From NCBI GenBank assembly GCA_934119935.1, contig CAKOSX010000007.1:3579-67578 (forward strand): a DNA stretch of 64,000 bases, given 5' to 3'. The notes under the pieces were generated by a model that did not search any database, was not told the origin of the DNA, and saw only the letters and a list, made by a program, of their open reading frames with translations. Origin of the DNA: an uncultured Clostridia bacterium (lineage in GTDB: Bacteria; Bacillota; Clostridia; TANB77; CAG-508). This document shows positions 17,345 through 26,136 of the stretch, piece by piece. Position numbers and translations under genes: made by a program. Numbering within the stretch: position 1 is the first letter of the stretch; each line of letters begins with the position of its first letter.

Positions 17345-18865
17345 ATGAATAATAAAACAATGCTTAATACGGTATCAAGTATAATGTTAGAAATAATTGT
17401 TATAATTAATAGCTTTATTGTGCCAAAAATTATATTAAACTATTTTGGCTCAGAAGTTAATGGGCTTGTTTCATCACTTACACAACTATTAAATTATATA
17501 TCATTAATTGAGGGTGGTGTTACTGGAGTTGTAATGGCAAATTTGTATAAACCACTTGTAAACAAGGATTTTGAAAAAGTAAGTTCCATTATAAATACCA
17601 CAGAAAAATTTTATAAAAAAATATCAGCGATTTTTATTGTATACACGTTATGTATTGGTTTAATATATCCATGTATAATTTCTACACAATTTTCATATGG
17701 TTATATATTTTCATTAACTTTAATTTTGGCATTAACTTTTTTTATTCAGTATAATTTTTCTTTGACTAATAGATCTTTGTTAATAGCTGATAAAAAAGGA
17801 TATATTGTTTCAATTTCAAGAATAATAATCATGATAATTAATATAGTGTTGGCATATATTTCTGTAAAAATTTATCCAAGCATTCATTTATTAAAGTTGG
17901 TTAATGGATTATTATATATTATTCAACCAGTAATTTTTAAGTATTTTGTGAATAAAAATTTTAATATTAATAAGAGTGCTCCAATTGATAATTCTCTATT
18001 AAAAAGCCGATGGGATGGTTTTGCTATTAATATAGCAGCATTTATTCATTTCAGTACAGATGTGGTAGTGTTAACTGTATTTACAAATTTATCAACAGTT
18101 TCAATATATACAATATATTCTTCAATAACAGGAGGATTAAGAGGCTTAGTTACTTCAATAACAAGTGCTATTAATCCTGTAATAGGACAATTATATGCAA
18201 AAGAGGATTATGAAAAGTTAAAAAAATATTTTGATGAATATGAATTCATGATTTTCTTTATTGTATTTCTGATATTTTCAGTATCAATTTTATTAATTAC
18301 ACCATTTGTTGTAATTTATACCAAAGGAATAAACGATATAAATTATAATCAAACGTTATTTGGAGTTTTACTGGTAATTTCAGAAGAATTGTATTTATTA
18401 AAAATGCCATATTTAGACCTGGCTTTAGTTGCTAACAGATTTAAACAAATGAGATTACCAAGTTATTTGGAAGCAATAATTAACATTGTATTATCAGTTG
18501 TATTGGTAAAAAAATATGGATTAATGGGGGTAGCAAGTGGAACTATAGTTGCAATGTTATTTAGAATGATATATCAAGTTGCGTATCTAAAAAAACATAT
18601 TATATATAGAGACGTTAAAATTTTCGTTAAAAAAATATTTATCTTTACAATTTTCTCAATAATTGGTTTGGGAATTTGTAAATTTTTAGTAGGCATGAAG
18701 ATATACTCAATATTATCATGGATTATTTATGGAATAATATATTCTTTAGTTTTCTTTATTTTATATTGTATATTAGGAATAGTGTTTTATAGGAATACTT
18801 TTAAAATGTTTATTAACATATTGTTTAACGGTATTAGAAATTTATTAATAAAAGTGAAAGGATAA
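17345..18865 (+). CDS. Wzx-like polysaccharide flippase
   Basis: 506 residues with about fourteen membrane segments, the layout of the MVF/MATE-like polysaccharide transporters. The N-terminus (IVPKIILNYFGSEVNGLVSSLTQ) is the conserved first part of the Wzx/PST family, and GLMGVASGTIVAMLFRMI is a typical late segment. It would flip undecaprenyl-linked repeat units to the outside. GGGAG lies directly upstream of the ATG. The gene follows the Wzy-like gene by nine bases. Confidence 0.85.
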   Translation: MNNKTMLNTVSSIMLEIIVIINSFIVPKIILNYFGSEVNGLVSSLTQLLNYISLIEGGVTGVVMANLYKPLVNKDFEKVSSIINTTEKFYKKISAIFIVYTLCIGLIYPCIISTQFSYGYIFSLTLILALTFFIQYNFSLTNRSLLIADKKGYIVSISRIIIMIINIVLAYISVKIYPSIHLLKLVNGLLYIIQPVIFKYFVNKNFNINKSAPIDNSLLKSRWDGFAINIAAFIHFSTDVVVLTVFTNLSTVSIYTIYSSITGGLRGLVTSITSAINPVIGQLYAKEDYEKLKKYFDEYEFMIFFIVFLIFSVSILLITPFVVIYTKGINDINYNQTLFGVLLVISEELYLLKMPYLDLALVANRFKQMRLPSYLEAIINIVLSVVLVKKYGLMGVASGTIVAMLFRMIYQVAYLKKHIIYRDVKIFVKKIFIFTIFSIIGLGICKFLVGMKIYSILSWIIYGIIYSLVFFILYCILGIVFYRNTFKMFINILFNGIRNLLIKVKG

Positions 18866-18871
18866 ATAAAA

Positions 18872-20044
18872 ATGTTGAATAGAAAAATTAATACAGAAGT
18901 AATTATTATAGGAGGAGATCACCATAATACATTGGCTGTATGCAGAAGTTTTTTTTATAATAGAATACCATTTAAACTGCTGATTCACACTAAAGAAAAA
19001 TCTGGAGAAATAATAAGGATAGGTTATTCAAAATCAGTTGAATATATGGATATTGTACAGGATGATCCTAAGCATATTTGCGATTGGCTATTAAAGAATA
19101 TAGATAAGACACATAAAATTTTTTTGTTTCCTTGCTCTGACCTAGCTGCATATACAATTGATTTGAATTACAAGAAGTTAGAAAAGTATTATGTTTTTCC
19201 TTGTTTCCGTGATAAACCTAATATGATTGTAAAATTAATGGATAAGTATAATCAAAAAAAGTGGGCAGAAGAAAATGAAATACCTATGGCTAAAACATGG
19301 AACATAAATGTAAATATACCGGATGTAGAAATAATAGAAAAAATGATATTTCCATGTATACTAAAACCAAAAATTAGTGCATATGGCGAGAAAAATGATA
19401 TTAAAATATGCAATAATATTGATGAACTATATAAAGCTATATCAAGTTTTAAAGAAAAAAAATATGAAAATGTTATATTACAACAGTTTTTAAAAAAAGA
19501 ATATGAGGTATGTTCCTATGGCTGTATTTTAGATAATAATATAATTAAGTGTTCAGTAAAAAAAATAAGAGAATACCCGCCTAATGGAGGAGGAAGCCTA
19601 GCTTTTGCGTGCTTCTACGAAGATGATTCGATTAATAAAATACTAAATAACATTTTATTAAAATTAAAAAATGAAGGATACAGAGGCTTTTTCGATATTG
19701 AATTCTTAATATGCAAGGATAAAATATATTTAAATGAAATAAATTTCAGACATAGTGGTAATGGCTATGCATTGATAAAAAATGGTGTGGATGCTCCATT
19801 TATTTGGTATAAATATTTAAACTATAAAGAAAAAATAAATTATAGGTATAAAAATAACTTCTTCTTTATGGATGAAACTAATGAACTAAAATTATTAAAA
19901 ACTAAAAGTATAAATATTACAACATTTATTAAAGATATAATAAAATCAAAGGCTTTTGCAAGATTTGATATAAGAGATTTGAATGTATTATTTGCGTATA
20001 TTAAAATAAAATTATTTAGGAGAAAAAATGAAGATGTACGATAA
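18872..20044 (+). CDS. ATP-grasp carboxylate-amine ligase family protein
   Basis: 390 residues. An N-terminal Rossmann-like part (EVIIIGGDHHNTLAVCRSFF) is followed by an ATP-grasp fold: a lid region around FPCILKPKISAYG (about 168-180), LQQFLKKEYEVCSYG, and the Mg/ATP residues in GFFDIEFLI...IYLNEINFRHSGNG. Such ligases join an amino acid to a carboxylate; in this locus, which makes uronic acids, it might attach an amino acid to the glycan or a precursor. That role is inference. It overlaps the epimerase gene by 17 bp. Confidence 0.75.
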   Translation: MLNRKINTEVIIIGGDHHNTLAVCRSFFYNRIPFKLLIHTKEKSGEIIRIGYSKSVEYMDIVQDDPKHICDWLLKNIDKTHKIFLFPCSDLAAYTIDLNYKKLEKYYVFPCFRDKPNMIVKLMDKYNQKKWAEENEIPMAKTWNINVNIPDVEIIEKMIFPCILKPKISAYGEKNDIKICNNIDELYKAISSFKEKKYENVILQQFLKKEYEVCSYGCILDNNIIKCSVKKIREYPPNGGGSLAFACFYEDDSINKILNNILLKLKNEGYRGFFDIEFLICKDKIYLNEINFRHSGNGYALIKNGVDAPFIWYKYLNYKEKINYRYKNNFFFMDETNELKLLKTKSINITTFIKDIIKSKAFARFDIRDLNVLFAYIKIKLFRRKNEDVR

Positions 20045-21083
20045 AAATATAGTTATAACAGGTTCTGCCGGCTTTATCGGCTCTAACCTAGCAAAAAGAA
20101 TTTTGACAGATGAAAAAGATGTTATGGTTATTGGTTTAGATAACATGAACAATTATTATGACGTGAAAATTAAAGAATGGAGATTAGCTCAATTAAATAA
20201 ATATGATAACTTTAAATTTATAAAAGGAGATTTAGCAGATAAAGAAACAGTTGAGAATATATTTAAGGAATATCATCCAAATATAGTTGTTAACCTAGCT
20301 GCTCAGGCTGGAGTACGTTATAGTATAACAAACCCTGATGCATATATACAATCTAATTTAATAGGTTTTTACAATATATTAGAATGTTGTAGAAATTATC
20401 CAGTAGAGCATTTAGTTTATGCTTCGAGTTCGTCTGTATATGGCTCTAATAAAAAAGTTCCATATTCAACAGATGATAAAGTGGACAATCCTGTTTCTTT
20501 ATATGCTGCAACGAAGAAGTCAAATGAACTTATGGCTCATAGTTATTCGAAATTATATAATATTCCATCAACAGGATTAAGATTTTTTACTGTTTATGGA
20601 CCTGCAGGACGTCCTGACATGGCATATTTCGGATTTACAAATAAATTAATAAATGGTGAAACTATAAAAATATTCAATTATGGAAATTGTAAACGAGATT
20701 TTACGTATATAGATGATATTGTTGAAGGAATAGTAAGAGTAATGAAAAAAGCTCCAGAGAAGAAAAATGGAGAAGATGGCTTACCAATACCACCATATAA
20801 AATCTATAATATAGGAAATAGTCATCCGGAAAATTTACTAGACTTTGTTCAAATATTGCAAGAAGAATTGATAAGAGCAGGAGTGCTTCCAAAGGATTAT
20901 GACTTTGAAGCGCATAAAGAATTAGTTCCAATGCAAGCAGGTGATGTGCCAATTACTTTTGCTGATACTACACCTCTTGAAAGAGACTTTGGATTTAAAC
21001 CAAGTACTACTTTGAGAGATGGATTAAGAAAATTTGCAGAATGGTATAAAGCATTTTATATGGATAAAAGAGAGGAAGCGTAA
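20028..21083 (+). CDS. UDP-glucuronate 4-epimerase-like NAD-dependent epimerase
   Basis: 351 residues of the extended short-chain dehydrogenase family: NAD-binding TGSAGFIGSN (about 10-19), NLAAQAGVRYS, catalytic SSSSVYG and Tyr-x3-Lys in YAATKKSNE, and RFFTVYGPAGRPDMA, the motif typical of UDP-glucuronate epimerases (LspL/Cap1J). It would interconvert UDP-glucuronate and UDP-galacturonate. The next gene makes UDP-glucuronate, so the pair supplies a uronic acid for the polymer. GGAGAAAA serves as ribosome binding site within the previous gene. Confidence 0.88.
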   Translation: MKMYDKNIVITGSAGFIGSNLAKRILTDEKDVMVIGLDNMNNYYDVKIKEWRLAQLNKYDNFKFIKGDLADKETVENIFKEYHPNIVVNLAAQAGVRYSITNPDAYIQSNLIGFYNILECCRNYPVEHLVYASSSSVYGSNKKVPYSTDDKVDNPVSLYAATKKSNELMAHSYSKLYNIPSTGLRFFTVYGPAGRPDMAYFGFTNKLINGETIKIFNYGNCKRDFTYIDDIVEGIVRVMKKAPEKKNGEDGLPIPPYKIYNIGNSHPENLLDFVQILQEELIRAGVLPKDYDFEAHKELVPMQAGDVPITFADTTPLERDFGFKPSTTLRDGLRKFAEWYKAFYMDKREEA

Positions 21084-21088
21084 TTAAC

Positions 21089-22255
21089 ATGAAAATCGCA
21101 GTTGCAGGGACAGGTTATGTTGGATTATCTATTGCAACTTTATTAAGTCAAAATAATGAAGTTGTTGCATTAGATATTATTCCAGAAAAAGTTGAAATGA
21201 TAAATAAAGGAATAAGTCCAATAAAAGATGAATATATAGAAGATTATTTGAAAAATAAAAATTTAAATTTAAGAGCAACTCTTGATTACAAAGATGCTTT
21301 TAAAGATGCAGAGTTTATTGTAATTAGTACACCAACTAATTATGATGATGAAAAGAACTTTTTTGATACTTCAAGTGTAGAAGATATTATACAAAAAGTT
21401 ATTAGTATGAATATAGAAACAACAATGGTTGTAAAATCTACAATTCCAGTTGGATTTATAGAAGAAATGAAGAAGAAATATAATATTGACAATATTATGT
21501 TCTCACCAGAGTTTTTAAGAGAAGGACGAGCTCTTTATGATAATTTATATCCTTCGAGAATAATTGTTGGAGAAAAATCACAAAGGGCAGAGAAGTTTGC
21601 AGAGCTTTTAAAAGATGCTGCAATAAAAAAAGATATTCCTATAAAATTTATGCATAGTACAGAAGCGGAAGCTGTTAAATTGTTTGCGAATACTTATTTG
21701 GCTTTAAGAGTTTCATATTTTAATGAATTAGATACTTATGCAGAATTAAAAGGATTAAATACAAAAGATATTATTGATGGTGTATGTTTAGATCCTAGAA
21801 TAGGAGATTACTATAATAATCCTTCTTTTGGATATGGCGGATATTGCTTACCAAAAGATACAAAACAATTATTAGCTAATTATGATAAAGTTCCACAAAA
21901 TTTAATAGAGGCAATAGTAAAATCTAATGATACAAGAAAAGATCATATAACAAAAATGATTTTAGAGAAGAAGCCAGAGAACGTGGGAATTTATAGATTG
22001 ACTATGAAAACAAATTCAGATAATTTTAGAGCAAGTGCTATACAAGGAATAATTAAAAGATTAAAAGCTAATAATATAAATGTTATTATACATGAACCAA
22101 CATTAAAGACAAAAGAGTTTAATGAATGCCATGTTATAAACGATTTTGATGAATTTTGCAATAAATCAGATATAATTTTATGTAATAGAATTGATGATAA
22201 AATAAAGAAGCATAGTGATAAAATCTACACTAGAGACTTATTTAATGAAAATTAG
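21089..22255 (+). CDS. ugd: UDP-glucose 6-dehydrogenase
   Basis: 388 residues. The N-terminal NAD domain starts KIAVAGTGYVGLS; the catalytic Cys is residue 253 in GYGGYCLPKDT; SPEFLREGRALYD and the C-terminal UDP-binding domain follow. The enzyme oxidises UDP-glucose to UDP-glucuronate with two NAD. The length matches the shorter Gram-positive/YtcA type. It is the last gene of the biosynthetic operon; no clear terminator follows, only an AT-rich gap with the next promoter. Confidence 0.92.
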   Translation: MKIAVAGTGYVGLSIATLLSQNNEVVALDIIPEKVEMINKGISPIKDEYIEDYLKNKNLNLRATLDYKDAFKDAEFIVISTPTNYDDEKNFFDTSSVEDIIQKVISMNIETTMVVKSTIPVGFIEEMKKKYNIDNIMFSPEFLREGRALYDNLYPSRIIVGEKSQRAEKFAELLKDAAIKKDIPIKFMHSTEAEAVKLFANTYLALRVSYFNELDTYAELKGLNTKDIIDGVCLDPRIGDYYNNPSFGYGGYCLPKDTKQLLANYDKVPQNLIEAIVKSNDTRKDHITKMILEKKPENVGIYRLTMKTNSDNFRASAIQGIIKRLKANNINVIIHEPTLKTKEFNECHVINDFDEFCNKSDIILCNRIDDKIKKHSDKIYTRDLFNEN

Positions 22256-22286
22256 AAAAAAGTTTTAAATTTGGTAATAAAAACTA

Positions 22287-22315
22287 TTGAATTTTATATC
22301 GATTAATGATATATT
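22287..22315 (+). promoter_or_regulatory. Promoter of the sortase-substrate operon
   Basis: TTGAAT (22287-22292) and TATATT (22310-22315) with a 17-bp spacer; AGGAGG follows before the ATG. Confidence 0.65.
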
Positions 22316-22343
22316 ATAAAAAAAAACTTAGGAGGAATTTAAA

Positions 22344-22892
22344 ATGAAACTTAACAAAACAGTTTTAATAGTTGCTTTAATAGCAATGGTATTAGTAGCA
22401 TTAACAACAGTGGTAAATGCTGCAGCAAATGATGATTTATATTCTTACATGGAAGGTGTATCAGTAACAGTAGATGGCAAAACGTACAAAGCAAATGAGA
22501 GTCAATTATTAGCTTTAAAACAATACTTAAACTCACATGAATTAACAGACGAGCAAGTATCAGTTGTTAAAACAAATGTTGCTGAAATAGTAAAAACAGT
22601 TGAAAGCCAAAATACAGCAGATGTATCAAAGTTTTCTTCAGATGCTATAAACAAAATAAGTGCAAATATAGATAAAATTGAAGCATCTACAAATGTAAAA
22701 ATTAACTACATTTCTGCTAACAACACACTTCAAATAAAGGATGCTAATGGAACATCTTTAATTGAAGCAAAAGTTGGACAAAGTACAAACTTAGTACAAA
22801 CAGGAACATCATATGTTCCATATATAGTAGTTTCTGGAATAGCATTAATTGCCGTTGCTGTACTAGTTGCAAAAAAAGTAACATCAAAATAA
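22344..22892 (+). CDS. Sortase-anchored small surface protein (LVQTG signal)
   Basis: 182 residues: a signal peptide (about 1-27, ending VVNAA), a mostly alpha-helical, Ser/Thr/Asn/Lys-rich middle and a C-terminal cell-wall sorting signal made of LVQTG (150-154), a hydrophobic segment (about 158-176) and a basic tail KKVTSK. LVQTG is a variant of LPXTG. A sortase gene starts two bases after its stop, so the protein is the evident substrate. AGGAGG at a good distance marks the start. Its function beyond wall attachment is unknown. Confidence 0.82.
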   Translation: MKLNKTVLIVALIAMVLVALTTVVNAAANDDLYSYMEGVSVTVDGKTYKANESQLLALKQYLNSHELTDEQVSVVKTNVAEIVKTVESQNTADVSKFSSDAINKISANIDKIEASTNVKINYISANNTLQIKDANGTSLIEAKVGQSTNLVQTGTSYVPYIVVSGIALIAVAVLVAKKVTSK

Positions 22893-22893
22893 T

Positions 22894-23526
22894 ATGAAAA
22901 AAATAAAGAATATATTAGGAGCAACTATTAGAAATTTAATAGTTGCTTTTATATTTATTGTTATTATATGTGTTGCTATTAGGCTTTCTATTGGCGACCA
23001 GCTTATGCAGGCAATTGCACTAATTAATTTGGTGTCAGTAAGCGATAAGAACAATAATACAGAAAGCGAAGCTATTAAGATTGATTTAGAAAATAAGAAT
23101 TTGACTCATTACCCAGCATGGGGTGAGAAGTATGGAATTTTGTCTATTGATTCGATTAATGTTAAGTTGGGACTTTATTATGGAGATTCACTTTCAATAT
23201 TAAGAAAAGGCGTAGGGCAATCTGTGTCTTATTTCCCAGGTGAAGGTGGCTCTATAATTTGCATGGCGCATGATACGGGTGGATTTTTGAAGTATTTGTA
23301 TACAGTTAATGTAGGAGATAAAATAAAAATAAAGACTGACTATGGAAATTTTACATATGAAATTTATGAAACAAAAATAGTTGACCAATCAGACACAAGT
23401 GCTGTATATCTACAGGAAGATGAAGAAATTTTGATGTTGTATACATGTTATCCTTCAAACAGTATAGGGCATGCGACTCATAGATTTGTAACATATTCAA
23501 AATTAATAGAAGGAGACATATTTTAA
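22894..23526 (+). CDS. Class D-like sortase
   Basis: 210 residues: an N-terminal membrane anchor (about 14-35) and the sortase beta-barrel with catalytic His126 (MAHDTGG), Cys185 in LYTCYP and Arg197 in THRF. The class D type is suggested by the Y/TLxTCYP pattern and the spacing to Arg. Sortases cleave the LPXTG-like signal between Thr and Gly and link the protein to the cell wall. It is coupled to its presumed LVQTG substrate upstream and overlaps the next gene by one base. Confidence 0.88.
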   Translation: MKKIKNILGATIRNLIVAFIFIVIICVAIRLSIGDQLMQAIALINLVSVSDKNNNTESEAIKIDLENKNLTHYPAWGEKYGILSIDSINVKLGLYYGDSLSILRKGVGQSVSYFPGEGGSIICMAHDTGGFLKYLYTVNVGDKIKIKTDYGNFTYEIYETKIVDQSDTSAVYLQEDEEILMLYTCYPSNSIGHATHRFVTYSKLIEGDIF

Positions 23527-24359
23527 TGGTTAAAGATGTAATATCATACATACTATCATTTATAATGGTTGTTCTAATTATAATAATTACTGGAATGGAT
23601 TTTGTGCAGAATAAAGTTTTAAATGAAGATTATTGGCAGAAAAAGATTGCTGATAGTAATTATTATGAAAAACTAGAAGTTACTATAAATGATGGATTTG
23701 AAAATTATATAATGCAATCTGGTATGGATAGTAGTGTGTTTGAAGGAATATATGATTTTGACAGAATAAAAAAAGACACAAATGCGATAATTCACTCTAT
23801 TTTAAACAATGAGGAATATCAAATTGATACAGATGATATAAGGGAAAAATTAGATAACAATATAAGAAATTATATAAAAAATAATAAGATTTTGGTAAAT
23901 AAAGCTACAGAAAATCAAATTCAAAATTTTGAAAATGCAATTGTAAGTACATATTCAAATTCAGTTTCTTATTCAAGTTCTGTTATAAAAAGCATTTCGA
24001 AAATTATAGGAAGAGTAAGAAATATAATGCCAAAGGCTTTAGTATTAGTTGTAGTATTATTAGTTATAGATGCAATAGCTATACTCGTATTAAATATTAA
24101 AAATATGAGAAATATTTTTAGGATTGCAGCTATAATAGCATTCACTATTGCGGGACTTAGCTTGGTTGGAATAGCGCTTGAAAAACATTTCTTAGGAATA
24201 CAAAGTTTGACTGTTTTAAATGAAAATACATCTATAATAGTTCAAATTTTTGTGAAAGAGATTTATAGAATTCTTTATGTTGCAACATCATGTGGAACAA
24301 TTATTGGAATAATATCTTCATGTGTTTGTGCAAACGATAAACAGATTAGTAAAAATTAA
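23526..24359 (+). CDS. Hypothetical membrane protein of the sortase operon
   Basis: 277 residues, family not recognised. One N-terminal membrane segment (about 5-25), an extracytoplasmic domain of about 140 residues rich in Asn/Asp/Lys and mostly helical, then three membrane segments near the C-terminus (about 168-188, 194-214 and 232-262). The start codon overlaps the sortase stop (TAATG), which argues for co-function with the sortase, perhaps in substrate presentation or wall-stress sensing; this is inference. Confidence 0.65.
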   Translation: MVKDVISYILSFIMVVLIIIITGMDFVQNKVLNEDYWQKKIADSNYYEKLEVTINDGFENYIMQSGMDSSVFEGIYDFDRIKKDTNAIIHSILNNEEYQIDTDDIREKLDNNIRNYIKNNKILVNKATENQIQNFENAIVSTYSNSVSYSSSVIKSISKIIGRVRNIMPKALVLVVVLLVIDAIAILVLNIKNMRNIFRIAAIIAFTIAGLSLVGIALEKHFLGIQSLTVLNENTSIIVQIFVKEIYRILYVATSCGTIIGIISSCVCANDKQISKN

Positions 24360-24370
24360 TTTAAAAACTA

Positions 24371-24399
24371 TTGCAAGTATTTGTTATTTTATATATAAT
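24371..24399 (+). promoter_or_regulatory. Promoter of the Wzz-kinase operon
   Basis: TTGCAA (24371-24376) and TATAAT (24394-24399) with a 17-bp spacer, and AAGGAG ahead of the ATG. Confidence 0.75.
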
Positions 24400-24439
24400 A
24401 CTTTTGACAAATTAAATTCAAAAGAAAAAAGGAGTAATT

Positions 24440-25138
24440 ATGGAAGAACTAGATTTGAGCCAAATGATTTCATTGTTTTGGCATAGAAAAGTACAAATAA
24501 TCTTAATCGTTTTAATATTTGCTGTAATTGGCGTAACCTATACAATGTGTTTTATAACACCTAAATACACAGCATCAACAACACTTGTTTTGGCTGCTGG
24601 AAAAGATTCAACTTTGCCAACATCAATTACAACAACAGATGTAACATTAAACTCTAAACTTATATCAACTTATAGAGAAATTGCAACCAGTGATAAGGTT
24701 GTTAGAAAAGTTATAAATAATTTAGGACTTGATATTTCTGAGCAGAGTTTAAAGAATGGCATAACAGTAAAGGTTGTGTCAGATTCTGAAGTTATAAAAA
24801 TCTCGGTTACTAATGAAGATCCAGAGATAGCTTCGAAAATTGCAAATGAGCTTGCTACAGTATTTTCTGAGCAAGTAAAAGAAATCTACAATATTGATAA
24901 CGTGCATGTGGTAGATATGGCAGAAAAGCCTTCTGAACCATCAAACATAAATCATGCTAAAGATGTGATGATATTTGTACTTATAGGTGTAGTAATCTCT
25001 GTAATATATGTATTATTAGATAATATGTTAGATACTACTATAAAAACAACTGAGGATATTGAGAAAACTTGTGGCGTTACAGTACTTGCTTCAATACCTT
25101 TTGACAATTCTGATAACAAAAAAGGAGGTAGAAAATAA
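24440..25138 (+). CDS. Wzz/CpsC-type polysaccharide co-polymerase, kinase adaptor
   Basis: 232 residues: N-terminal cytoplasmic MEELDLSQMISLFWHRK, membrane segment (about 18-40), extracytoplasmic domain with the Wzz pattern (YTASTTLVL, STYREIATSD), the Pro-containing motif EKPSEPSNINHAK and a second membrane segment (about 178-198) followed by a cytoplasmic tail. In Gram-positive bacteria this protein controls chain length and activates the separate tyrosine kinase, which is encoded next with an overlapping start. Confidence 0.88.
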   Translation: MEELDLSQMISLFWHRKVQIILIVLIFAVIGVTYTMCFITPKYTASTTLVLAAGKDSTLPTSITTTDVTLNSKLISTYREIATSDKVVRKVINNLGLDISEQSLKNGITVKVVSDSEVIKISVTNEDPEIASKIANELATVFSEQVKEIYNIDNVHVVDMAEKPSEPSNINHAKDVMIFVLIGVVISVIYVLLDNMLDTTIKTTEDIEKTCGVTVLASIPFDNSDNKKGGRK

Positions 25139-26085
25139 TGAAAAAAGAGCTTATTACTTTTAGAAATCCAAAGTCTCCTATATCAGAAACTTTTAGAACT
25201 TTAAGAACAAATATTCAATTTATGAATATTAATAGAAAATTAAAGTCTATACTTATCACATCAACTCTACCAGGAGAAGGAAAGAGCTGGGTTGCATCAA
25301 ATTTGGCTATTACATTTGCTCAAGCTGAGAAGAAGGTAATTTTGATTGATGCAGACATGAGAAAGGGAAGACAATACTCAATATTTGGTATTTCTCCTAG
25401 ACCAGGGCTTGCAAATTATTTAGCTGCAAGTGATAAAAATGCAGATTTAATTGACATGGAAAAATATGTTCAAAAAACTGAAATCGATGGTTTGTATGTA
25501 ATTTCTGCAGGAAATGTACCACCAAATCCATCTGAACTACTTATAGCACCACAAATGCAACGTTTATTAGATAGACTTTCAACACAATTTGATATTATAA
25601 TAGTAGATGCCCCACCATGTGAACTCGTAACAGATGCTGCAATATTATCTAGAATGGTTGATTCTACTGTAATTGTAACGGCACATAAATTTACTAAAAA
25701 GGCAAGTTTGCAAAAAACAATAAAAAGTATAAAAAATGTAGGTGGAAAAATTGCCGGTGTTGTTTTAAACAAGGTACCAATAGACGCTAAAAAATATGAA
25801 AAATCTTATTACTATGGCTCGCAGTTAACAACTACAAGAGGAAAACGTGAAGCTGGACATGCTGTTTCTAAAAAAGACTTCTTTGAAGAAGAACCTAAAA
25901 AGCCAGTTGAAGATAAGGTTAAAATAGAAAAAGAAGTTGTGAAAAATGAAAAAAAAGAAGAGCCTAAGCAAAATGAAAAAGTTGAAAATGATATGCCTGA
26001 TAAGACTCAGGAGATTTTAAAACAAGTAAATGAATATTTACAACAAGAAAGAAATAATCTAAATGATACCAAAAGAGACAACTAG
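25138..26085 (+). CDS. Bacterial tyrosine kinase, CpsD/CapB/YwqD type
   Basis: 315 residues. Walker A PGEGKS (45-50), Walker A' VILIDADMRKG (about 67-77) and Walker B IIIVDAPP define the BY-kinase fold. A Tyr triplet (SYYYGS, about 223-228) is the likely autophosphorylation cluster, but instead of ending there the protein continues for about 85 residues of Lys/Glu-rich, helical sequence, an unusual tail. It would phosphorylate itself and control polymerisation with the Wzz-type partner encoded just before it. The PHP phosphatase downstream reverses this. Confidence 0.88.
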   Translation: MKKELITFRNPKSPISETFRTLRTNIQFMNINRKLKSILITSTLPGEGKSWVASNLAITFAQAEKKVILIDADMRKGRQYSIFGISPRPGLANYLAASDKNADLIDMEKYVQKTEIDGLYVISAGNVPPNPSELLIAPQMQRLLDRLSTQFDIIIVDAPPCELVTDAAILSRMVDSTVIVTAHKFTKKASLQKTIKSIKNVGGKIAGVVLNKVPIDAKKYEKSYYYGSQLTTTRGKREAGHAVSKKDFFEEEPKKPVEDKVKIEKEVVKNEKKEEPKQNEKVENDMPDKTQEILKQVNEYLQQERNNLNDTKRDN

Positions 26086-26136
26086 TGTTGAAAATTATAA
26101 CTAGATTGGTGAAATGAGAAAGGAATTTACAAAATT

